Positions 9,701 through 21,700 of a stretch of DNA of 64,000 nt are shown in pieces. Origin of the DNA: Puffinus mauretanicus (taxonomy: Eukaryota > Chordata > Aves > Procellariiformes > Procellariidae); the NCBI GenBank assembly GCA_023333565.1, contig JAJKFH010003075.1, positions 124,001 through 188,000 on the forward strand, read 5' to 3'. The translations under genes were made by a program, and so were the position numbers. The notes beneath the pieces are model-generated. The model had not been told where the DNA came from. It was given only the letters and a program-made list of their open reading frames with translations, and did no database searches. Each line of letters starts with the position of its first letter. Position 1 is the first letter of the stretch.

Positions 9701-12700
9701 CTCCCCTCTACCATGGCTTAGTTTCTTTACAAATACTTCAAGATTTCTATCGGTCTTCTCCACACGCCCTGCCCTGACCAGACTTTAGGCTGTGAACACA
9801 TAGAAGCGGGAGCTAGAACACTGTATGTGTCCATTCAGAGCATATAGGAGCTTCACCACCCCATGTTTTCTGGTCAAACACCTTTGCCGCAGACTTACCT
9901 TATATTTCTACAGCTCATTTAATTATTGCAGCATACCATCACTCCAACTACACTCATTCAAGAAAACTGCACACCAGGAAACAAACAGTACCCAAAGCTA
10001 AATGAAGGCAATGGGAAAGGAAGAAAAGGCAACATAACGATTAGTGGGCTAGTTAGCAGACTAACTGACTGTGCTATTTGACCTAATATTTGTATCCATC
10101 TTTCTGGTATGTTGTCTCCCAGTTTTAGATTTGAAAGGCTAATGGACTTCTTATGCAATTTGAGCAGGCATTGTACTGTCAAACAAAGCAAGTGCAATTT
10201 ATGTCTGGGCTATTTCAACTTCTACTGTATTATTAATAGGGATCTCAAACCCAAAATTCACATTTGTACCAATGCCTATTTCCTAGTTTTTTATTAAAAA
10301 AAAAACCCACACCCCACAAAACAAAAAAAAAACCCAACACAGCGTTCACCTACCCAGATGATCAAAGAGTCCACAACTGCTGGACTAAATGGATGTTTAT
10401 AGTCACAAAAAGCTCAGCTTTTTCTGAATTTGAGTCAGCCTTTTGTTTTCACTTTGTGACACGTTAGTCTTGGGCACACAAAGGAGGACTTTCAAAAATC
10501 CTACACTAGGTAAGTACCAAATGACAAGTGATACAGAACTGTAGGTGATGGAGGACAGACAGACAAACAACTGCTGTTAGCGCTTACATGGCAGCAGCTG
10601 CCTGATGCATCCTTTCCTCTTCTCCAAACTAAGGCATTAGTTTGGATCTTCCATGACTTTGGGCTTTACCTCCTGTCCTCCTCCAGTGGAGCAGGAGGGT
10701 ACCCATCTCAGTACCCTCAGCTCTGCTCTTCCCTTAAGGCTTTGCCACATAAGGCCCTAACTGTGAGAATTAAAGATAGGAGAACTGAAGATTCTGCTTC
10801 ATTTTAATCTCCACAAAGTACTCTTCCCAAGCGTACCATAAACTAAGAGACAGTGTTGTCTCTGAAACACATACTCTCTGAAAAGGACTTCTCTTAAAAT
10901 TCTCATTTCTCATCACCAGTGAGACTTTCTCCCCAACCAACACTGGGAGCAAGATAACAAACTCAAAACACAATTAGTCTTCTGTCCATTAGTATGAACA
11001 GAACAGGAATGAAAATCAAACTCATTTCATCTCTAGCTAAGTTTGCATCTTCCGCCTGCATATTTTCTAGTTTTAAATGATGCAAGAAGTTAAGTTACTC
11101 CATGTTTCTAAGGATACTCAACAGATAAAAATCCCAAACCCAAACAAAAAGCAGACATGAGAATGCTACAAAGGATACAAGCCTTATGTTTACCCCTTCA
11201 TCCTAACATCAGCCCTTGTGGTAACCTAAACAATACCTCTTTCCAATACTAGCTATTATTTAGACAATTCCTTTGGCAATGGTTCCCCACCTCGAACGAA
11301 AGGTAGCTGTGTTAATATTTCTACGTCGGTCTCTTCGGACCCTTAACTGAGACTACAGCTATCACTTCACATTCAAGGCCTGGATTTTCTGGTCTCCCCA
11401 TCAGGAGATGTTTTCCTGAGATGTGTCACTAGGCCATACCAGCAGCCGCGCACATCAAGACACTTACGCTTTTACAGAACCTCTCCATGTTAAGAAAGAA
11501 TGCAAGTAACTGTACAGCCAAAACTGCTCAGTGGCAAGTGGCATAATGGATGCAATGAAACAAAAAACAAGCTCCTGATGTTTCACTTAGTTAACCAACC
11601 AACCCGCCCGTCCTTCTTCCAACTCACTGCTATTTGCCCCAAGAACTGGTTCTGTTGGCCAGTTATCATTAAAACCGTAGCAGTAACTAGTTCTTAATAA
11701 AGAGATTCCCAAAAAACTCTTCCTGAGGATTTTTTAATTTTTTTTTTTTTTTTTACCTCTTGTTTGAATTCAACAGTCTCACTACCATCTTCTTCTTTTG
11801 TTTTCACCAAGGACATCTTGACCCAAGTTCGAAAGCCTCCGGAAAACTTCCAGCTGGAGTATGAACTTTCACAGTCCTTCATGAATTCTGCTTTTTCTGG
11901 ACTAAAGGAAAAAGACCATTACTTTACTGACCAAACTCAGAGCACTGAGCACTGTACGCAGGAGAATGTCAGACCTACAGGCACTTCAGAATGTGTTCAC
12001 AATTCCTGTTATGTTTCAACTGCTAAAATTCAGCATACCTAAAACATTGTGAGTAGTGATGTTTTGATTAATGGTAGCACTTGCACTCATGTGTTCTTAA
12101 CTGCAGAAGACATACGTGGTGCTCTACCACCCTAGAGTTCTGCCTGCCCCTAAGGATTGTTCTGCCTTGTAGGGGAGCTTTGTTCTGCTCATCTGTCATC
12201 TCTGGGATAGAAAGGAGCAGAGCCAGGACCTCAGGAAACAACTCGCCACACTGCTAGGAAGGCAAGAGATGGAAGGAACAGCCTAGAGGCAGGGCAGGCT
12301 GCTTCACCCTACTTCTGGGATGCAGATAAATTGGTTGCAAAGCAGACGTACTCAAAATGCTTTGAAATTTACATTTAGTGTATTCCTATTATTTTAGGAA
12401 CACTATACCTTTGGTGTAAGGCTCCCATCTGCCATAACATGGCTGTTTTCCCAATATGCAATCAGAGATATTTGTAGCCCCAGAACAGCAGGATTGCTTT
12501 GTGTCTTTTTTTTTTACTACTGGGACCGTAAGCCATTTTAAGGTTTCCAATACTCCTCACGCCGCAAGTGGTAAAGAGCCAGCTCTATGGCATATCTGGT
12601 CTCCATCCTGTCTCTACCAATTGCACAGGACAGTGTATTAACCACGCTATTTACTTGGAGCTCCTCAGTACTGTGATTTTACCCACTTTCATGTCATCTC

Positions 12701-15700
12701 TATGAAATAAGCCTGGCCCTGCAGCTGCTTTTTCAACAAGGTTTCATTTGGATGAAGGGGTAAACCACCGTGATGAGCTATGAATCATTAAAGCACAGAC
12801 TGCTGATTTTTACTAAAGACAGATTTCAGGTTGCAGAGATATGTCAGGGTATGCTGGTCCTTGAGACAAGGGAAAGGGAGAGGGGTTTGACTCAGACTAA
12901 ATCTATCTTCTTAGGTGAAGGGAAAGAGTATACTTCGCTCATATGGCAAAGGGTGTGCATGGCTAGGTCTATTGGGAGATCAAGATATTTTGGTCTTTCA
13001 AAGAAAAATGCAAAGAAGTGCAGAAGAAAAGCAGAGCTGAAGAAGCAAGCTCTCGTCCCAAAGAACAGACCAATCAGCAAGATTTGTCCTGTGCCAGTAC
13101 TGGGCGGATGTGCACTTTTCCTGTCTTTTTCCTTAGTTTTCAGAACTGGGGCTCCTTCCTGCAAACCAAGATGTCTTGTCTACAAGGCAGCAAGAGCACA
13201 GACTAGTAAGAGGAGTATCATACTGATGGCTGCTCTGTACTACACTGCCTGCTCAGGCTTAATAGATGAACACGCACATGTTCGTAGAAAGGCAAAACCT
13301 AGCAAAGCGATTGTTCTCAAGTCAGGGCTTCAGGTGATGGGCTCAAACACAGAACTCCATTGTGCACACAAACAGAAAGGAGAAGCGTTTCTGGAAAGAA
13401 AAACTACTACACTTTGCTACCCATCAAGACAGATGATATTCAAGAGTGTTTTGGCAGGTTAGGAGTATCTTTACGGATTTGTGACATGAGCTGCTTGTTT
13501 AGTGATCCCAAGAGGATGGCAGTGCACCTCTCTAACCCTCACAAGGAAGACATGAGCAAAGCATCAGAACAAAGCCCACTGCCTGGCTGCTCCTCACCAT
13601 ACAAACCAATGACATAGGGAGACCTAATCTGATAGTGATTTCTTCCCCCTTTGGGAAGTGGGCACAGCAGCAGCGGATGGGACAGTACGGAAGAGCACAG
13701 TGCTTTGCCACTCGGGGGAACATACATAATTAGCACTCTGCCAGCCAGTCATATGCCTAATGCATGACTAAATACAGCATCCTAGAAAAGCTTTCCAAAC
13801 CAACATGGAAAATTGAGGCAGGAAGTTATGACACAGAGCTGAACGTTACAGCCACAACTTACATGGAAAGCAGACAGTAGTAGTATACTTTGCCTTCGAC
13901 AGTAATTGTAGGTTTGAAAAATAAAGATTAATAATATCTTAGGAGAAGCTGTGGAAAAGTGCAAGCAGATGCCTTCTCGGATCACGTGCCCATAATCCAG
14001 ACCACTGGCACAGAGTCAGGCAAAAAAAAAGGCGGGGGGCAAGCAGAGAGGCACAAGCTTTGCACAAATGATAGTAGAGGGCAAATAAGGCGCAGCTTAA
14101 AAACCACACACAACTAAGCGAACACAAGACAGGCAAGGGATTTTAATCTGAAGAACAATTCTCCAGGCAGACAGTTTCTTTTAATTCCCTATTCAACCCA
14201 AAGACAGACAACCTGCAAAGGCTGCACATTATTTTATTTTCTTTTTTCTGTTCAGTAAGTTCTTCCACCTATTACATTGTCTTTTAGACGTATGGTAAGA
14301 TTCCTGGCATACTTTGCACCAGGATCTCCCAAGATATTAATGGTACCTCAAGACCATGCAAAAATTCCTACAGCACAGCAGAGAAAGAGAAGTGCAAGAG
14401 GCCACTGTCTCCCTCAGGTGAGCTACAAAGCCCTGGTCCCCCCTCAGCCAATGCTCTCTGGTAACCACTGACAGTTCGAATGACTAGCAGGGAGCCCACT
14501 GCCCTAGCACAGACTGATCAACATCAGACTGCGAGAGGTTGTATTTATCCCAGCTGTGGGAGTTGCTAACCTAATTTTGGACTCGGCTCTAGCTCTGCAG
14601 CGGATCCCTCTAACACCGATCTCTATAGACCAACCCACAAGAGCCAGAGGCAGCTTAGGATGTCCCACCAGCAGATTCCAACGCAATAGCAAGAGCCAAA
14701 ACCACAGATGGGTCAAACCCGATTTGTGTTTATTGCTTTTGCTTTCCCCTAGACTGGGAAACTCCCCATCAGCCATGGGATCTAATAAAGGGTCAGATGG
14801 TGTGGTACCAAAAGTCTTGACCCTTCTGTGTTATAATCTATTTCTCTGCACGCAGCAATCCAGACCAGAGATGTGAACATGGAGCTCTGTTTAGACCCTT
14901 AAATAATCTCTGACCTGTTCAGACTGGTATTCATCATCTCACATGACCGTAAGTTATTTTACATGCTACGCTAACAATAGTTTGTCAGTAATAAGTTCAG
15001 AGGATTTTCTTCTTAAACCCATGTATTATACTAATGACAGTTCAGGAAAGGAACTTGTATTTTTAGCTACACTTTTTTAGTAATTTGCAAGGGTTTCATT
15101 ATTTCCTTCCCTCCAATTAATATGGTACAGACAGCAGCTGCCACTGTCTTAAAAAAAAAAAAAAAAAAAAAAAAAAGAAAGAAGAAGAAAAAAGCCAGTG
15201 GCAGTATCCCTCCAACTCACAGGCCAACAACAGCACACAGTTCAGCAGCGTTCTGTGAAGGCCAGAACAAAACCAGCAAGCAGTGCCAGTTTCATGTAGT
15301 CTGTCGATCCAATTTTAACAGAAGAGCTGCAGAGAATAAAACCCTTGACAGAAACAACTGGACCTAGCTTGAGTCCTCACCACTTGCTATGCCTCAAAAA
15401 AACCTTAAAGACACAAGTCTCTAGATGCCATTTTTATTATTGCTCATGGCTGATGCTTGCAGCAGCCTTCACTTATACGATTATCGCTACTTAAAGCAAA
15501 AGTGAACTGCACATAATACTGTCTACAAAGAAACAGTGGTATAGATACAGCAGGACTCTTCTCACCAATTTCAAGGGGGTTTGGATTGTGATTTAAGATG
15601 ATGGAATACCCTACACATATATTTTACAGCAGTCTGCCTGCCCAGCCCAACCTAAGCTATTTGCAGCCATGGCAAAAACTGTAAAGAAAATTATGATATC

Positions 15701-18700
15701 TCATGGGTTTTAGCATGTATCTCAGCATCTTTGATAACACTTTACATGAATTGCTGGACACGGTGCTAATAATATGCTCTCATAACCAGTAAGTGAAACA
15801 CTTTGTCAGGGAAAGTAGTTAACAGCCGTCAGTAATTGAAGTTTTTAGAGGCCGTATGGAAGGACACACAACAGTTTCTACAGATATCTTAGTCCAGACT
15901 TCCCATCAACTAAATTTAGCATCCGCTAATGAACCAGAAATCATTTCTACTTTCTCTTCTGCTGGAAGTTGGACAGAACGAGTACATTCCACATATGCAT
16001 GCGGTTTCACATGCACTTCATAGTCAGGAGAAAACGTAAACTTTTAACCTGTCCTGAGCCTGCCCAGTTCATGCCCCGGGACGCCTGGACAGCAATACAC
16101 AATACTGAGCAAGACAAGCCATACAATTTGTACAAGCTTTGGAGGATGCTATAAAAGAGACACTCCTGGCCTCTTCCACACAACTGGTTCTCTTACTGTA
16201 TTTCACCTAGACATGCAGATCATTTACTACTAAGTTTAATGGCCTATATATCTTTGCAAATTTTACTGTTACCTCGGTTAGTTCAAAACCAGTTTTAACT
16301 TGCATTCCTACTATCTGCTGCAAACAGGCACAAGGAATGCATCCTCAAACAGACACCACCATTTCCTACCTTTTCACTTTGCTCCAAACATAACCCAGGC
16401 TCAGCCTTCACTCTCCCAGCTTCAGTTCTGGTGTCTTCCAACACCGAGACAAGGCAGCTTCTCTAGGAACAAAGCAACACTTCCCTAAAGAAATGGATCT
16501 TTAGGGATCCATTCTGCCATCTAACTGGTTTGACCCGGCAAACCTGGAGGCAGGAGGTTGCGATCCAGGTTTCTCCCAGGCAGCTTACAGATGATTCTTA
16601 CTGATTCACCTACACTAGCACAAACACAGCCTTGAAGCTAGAAGCTAGGACCTTTGCAATACTGCTTATTGCTGTTTTGCACATCTAACTTCCCTTTGCA
16701 CAACATGTGGCACAAACGTTTGGGACAGCAGCACGCAGACTTGCAGCTTGCTTGCAGAAATTCTGCCAACTTAAGTAGGACATGCATGTTTTAACTTGGG
16801 AAGAAACAGCTCTTTAAAATGGCTTATCTGCAGATTGATACAATGAGCACAGAAATGTGGCTTCCAAGACTTGAGTATGCATAGACCAAGTTGTGTCTTG
16901 GTAAGTTGGCTCATTCTGCAAAGAGCCAGGAACCAGATGCAACACAACTGTGCCTCCTGCTCTGTTTCACAGGGGGTGGTCTCAGTGCTTGTATCTCGAA
17001 GTACAGAACAGCCGTGCACCTTGCTGGAATCGGTTCCACTGCACATACCGCTAACTGCGGCACAAGCCACAAAAACTGAGAAAAAACAACACAGAAGGAA
17101 CAAGGTAGCACCTCCTACATCACTACTCTTAACTGGTATTTTCTCACCCTAAAATATCAATGCTTAAAATACCCGGAACATTAGCATTTTATGAGGTGTT
17201 TTAGTACAGTTACAGAAACTACTTAATGACTTAAGATCTCTCCTTCACTGATGTGGAAATGCTTTGTAAAAAGCAAATTCAGATAATTGGTCTTTGGCCA
17301 CTCAGAGATACCGTGACCGAACACTTCCAGTCTTTGCTCCATATGAAAAGCACCACTATGATCATGTCCAAGCCTCCAAGAATGCTTTATTACAATAAAA
17401 TCTGTTATTTCTCTTCCCCTCCCTCACCCCTCACCTAATTTTGTTCTGCATATGACCTTTATCCCCTGTCCCTTTTTCACTAAGCATTTGACTATTACCA
17501 AATTAAGGCTTTCTATTAGGTCTCACTGTGACTAATATCTCTTGTCTAGCTTTTAATCTGGATCACAGAGAGAAGATCAAAACTTGAATTTAAATTAAAG
17601 CAAAAATTAAACAGTTATTCTCATAAGGTGGGAAAAAAGGTGGGGCTTTCAAGAAAGTTCAAGGCAGGATTAATTCCACTTCTGTTAAAATTAGAAGAAG
17701 GTTGATCAGTCACTCCAATGGCACCAATATGAAACCAATACAAAGCAATTTTGAAAACCCCATCTATGAAATTACATCGTTCTGTAGAATCTTACATAAA
17801 ACTAGCAATACAAAGAAATATAGTTAATCTTTCAACGAAATCACAACAAATCAATCTAGGGATCTGATCTTTACAGTAATTGCTTTTAAAAAAAAAAAAA
17901 AAAGGTACAGAAACATTAGTGTTCTCAGTGCACTTCCTGAGCACACTGCCCAGGACAGCACGCTTCCTGATCACCCACAGCAGCAGACAGCAGTGAGCCA
18001 GCACAAACTGCAAACTTGTAGAAAGTGCAGCAACAAATGGCTGAAGCATAGCTGAAGGGCGATTTTTGTCACTGAAAAAGTCCCCAATCCATTTTCTAAA
18101 AAGTAAGATTAGTAACCTAAGACATGAAAGATCACCAATGTAACCCAAACATTAAAACAACAACAAAAAAAAGACAGAGAATATAAAAGCCTGTCTGATT
18201 TTTACTAAAAAAAGCCCTGCTTTCACTAGTACTGTTGTAGCAAGTTCAATGCAGTTACAGGCTCATCCCTTTACATACCTGTTGATGAACTCTTGGAAAG
18301 AAGAAAACAGAAGGTAGTCAATGGCACTAAAATCTTGGTCTGTTCCATTTAAATGAAATTGCAAAAACACCAGTTCCTTTTTCTTCACATCACGAGGGCC
18401 TTGAACAACCAAAGCATACTTCTGTAAGCAAACAGAGAGAAGGTGAGAGTAGCAAAGGAATCCTCATTTCCTGTTCATAAATTTGCCATCTGCCACTAAT
18501 ACTCTATAGGAATCTAAAACACACCGAGATTTTCTTGGCCGCTACTAAGTATGTGTCTACTAAAATATCTAATGAGAATGTCAATTGAATCCCTCCTTTT
18601 AGTTTAAAAATTAAGTCTTTACATCAAGATTTAGTGTTTTTTTAAGAAATCTGCTTTAGTTCTATCATAATCCTTTGGGTTCATGTGGAATTACCAGTCA

Positions 18701-21700
18701 AGGCCCTGCAACCTGCATTCTGCAGAAAGACAATCAAAACTGTTTCCAGCATTAAAGTCTAGGAACTTTCAGCTCTTGACATGAAACAAGTTAATGAGGA
18801 GTCTGATGTGGAGAACATCAGGCTTCTCCTTGAGAAAGAGGAACAGTTTCACAGCCCCCAGCACCTAAAGCAAGCTGCTGAAAGGAAGGAAAAAAAAAAA
18901 ACAAAACAAAACAAAAGATGCTAGCAGGCAGAATACAACTTGAAGTAGTGCAGGCATTATATCGAACAGCAAGCTGCTGCTTGCAAAAGGACTCGGCTAA
19001 TTTGAACAGGGTTCTACACGGTTCAGAAGTCTGCCTCAGTGCCTCTCCATTCCACTGCAGGACTAGAGCCTACTGGATCAGCAAGCTTCTAAATGAACCT
19101 ACCAGGCAGCATAAAATGCAGGTTCTTAGTTTGTTAAAACATGCAAAAAGAGCATATTAGTGGCAGAAATTAAATTAGACGTGCACCCAGAATATTACTT
19201 CCAAATATACTAAGGAGCTGCCTTCCCAGAAAGAAATGGTGACTAGACAAAAGGCAAAACATGAAGAGGAAAAAAGTTGACCAAACAGATACACAGATTG
19301 TTTGTTTGTTCACGTCTAGTTTCCTTAAAAACAATCTCAGCAATCACTTTCGATACAAATGACCATATTTAATACTTTATTTTTTGAACATTTATTTATA
19401 GAGAAGCTAGATTCCCTGCATTTTTAAGGGCAATTTAAGACAATCACTCAATATACCCATCTTATTGGCTCACAGCATTTCAGTATAATGAAACGCTTGG
19501 TGACCACTTAAGATTTTTCCAAGTGTGATAAAAATAGTATGTAATTCCCAGAAAACACACAAAAAGAGATAAGCTATCCTGCTTTAATGGAATTACTGCT
19601 ACTGCTTTCAATCAAAACTAGATTTACTATATCATGGAGTATGCTTGCCAGTTCATTTAGGAGAGGAATGAAGTGAGAGTTTCATTGTGAAAAATGACTT
19701 ATTTTGTCCCATTCAGGTTTTCATGCTGCACACACCCACATGACAGCTCATCATCCGTAACACATATATACACTGAACAGGGTCTTTTACATTTCTGAAA
19801 ACAAAAGGACAGATGGCTTGAAAAAAAACTAGAAGCAAGGATTTTTTGTAGCACTAAGTAAATATTTTTACTTTCAAATACCATTACAAGCAGAAAACCC
19901 CCACTGAATAAGCTTTGTTCTATTATATTATTATTACCATAGTTTGATTAGTAAAAGGATCTGTGTAGTTGATTCTCTGAGTAGTGCATTCAATGTCTCC
20001 TGGCTGACCTGGATTTATCAGAGGCGGAATGTGATCATAGTAATGATGCTTGCAGCTAAGCAGCCGAGCCTTGCCTGGGTAAAAGGCAATACCTGTTTTG
20101 GGAGAAAAAACATAAAAAAGAGCTGATTTCTTTCCCAAGTACATAGATTTTCATTCTGGGATTTAATCCCACAGGATGCTGAGCTATCGTCAAGATCCAG
20201 CAAAACAATCAAATTAAACCACGTGCTCCAGCATTTTTCTGGAGCAGGACAATAGCGCCAGCATTGAAAAAAATCAGGGTTCATGTTCTGTTACGATGAT
20301 TCAAGGTTCACAGAAGCTACTAAGTTTCCCTAGTCTTCTCACAAGCCAGCAGCTAATACATCAGTCCCTCTGGCCCCAAACGAAATGAACGTGTAACCTA
20401 AGTTAGGAGACTATTGAAGTCAAATGGGACACGTAGCGCTTCAGCATGTACATGTTTTCAGATATTATCATTTAACATGTCAAATTTTAATTGGAAATAA
20501 TGTATGTACCATACATGACAGATCAAAGATCACTGGCTGATCTAATAAAAGTGAAAAGATGCTCTTCAGAACATCTAGCATCTTCTGTTCCCTGAATACA
20601 ATGTCACAATAAAAATCAAAGCCATCAGACAAGTACTAACTGTTACCATCCCTTATTACTTATATCACTAGGTAGGCAGGCTACTACTTCACCTGTATGG
20701 AAATTCATATATACCATAGATACCAACAGCATGCATTAAAAAAACCCCTCAGTAACCTTAGCTGTAGAAGGCTAGCAAAATAAAAGGCCCAAAACCCCAA
20801 ATCCTGTTATGCCACATCCAGTATTGGAAACAAGCTTGCTTGAAGATAATCTAGACCAACTACGAAAAAAAGTATGATTTGAGTTATTAGATATGATTAA
20901 CTCACACAACTGAGATGACCTGTCTGCCAAAATGTGAGACATCAAAGCAGTCAGCATATATCAATTTAAAAATGCTTTATCCCTTTCTTCAGTGCTCCAT
21001 GCTTGCAACTTGCCATCTCATCACTTTAATAGCGCAATGAAGTAAAGGGCTGCATTAATTTAGGTTCTTTGATCTGGCAGGGATCCCCACCAATACTTTT
21101 GGATTTATATGTATGTTGCTCTGCTTCTTTAAATGACCTTTTCCTCCTGTTGCTGTATGAAAAGCTCACGTGAAAAAAAAATAAGGGGGAAAGCCTGCTC
21201 TTACAGTCAGATCCATACGGTCCCAACGCAAGGACCTACTTACAGAGCTGAGCCTAACTGACCATACAGAAAAACAACTATAGGAATATGGCAACAACTT
21301 GAAACACTCACCTTTCAGCCACAATTACCGGAGTGGTTATTTGTAAAATGTGGTAACACTTCAAACAAAAGTGTTATTTTTAAATTAGAAACTGACCTAT
21401 GACTGTTTGAGTTGCATTTGCTACCGCAACTCTATTTATCAATGGTTATAAATGGATAATTTAAAAAAATAATGATAGAACTCACTATTCAAAAATGCTT
21501 CTGTGGCGTAATCCCTGCTGCAAACTGCAACACAGTTTTCGGATGCCACACTGCATTTTTATGCCAACATTGTTCCCTGCAGTCACATCACATTTTCATT
21601 GCCTACTGATGTAATACCAAGTTGTAAACAATGCAGAACAGAAGCAGAAAGTGGCACTGTGGTTATTTTGTGGTTGGTTTGAGAAATTCACCTTCTTTAC

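Larger units (their letters stand above)
11902..18278 (-). other. PACC1: PACC1 intron 5 (largest intron)
   Basis: A 6.4-kb intron. It contains an A26 homopolymer (15151-15176) followed by a GAA-rich patch, an A16 run (17888-17903), and an antisense 230-codon open frame at 12770-13462 that I do not recognise. No transposon family was identified. Confidence 0.85.

Noticed and set aside
15151..15190. A26 tract considered as the tail of a processed pseudogene or SINE
   Set aside because: The sequence upstream has no recognisable gene or SINE body, and flanking target-site duplications were not found.
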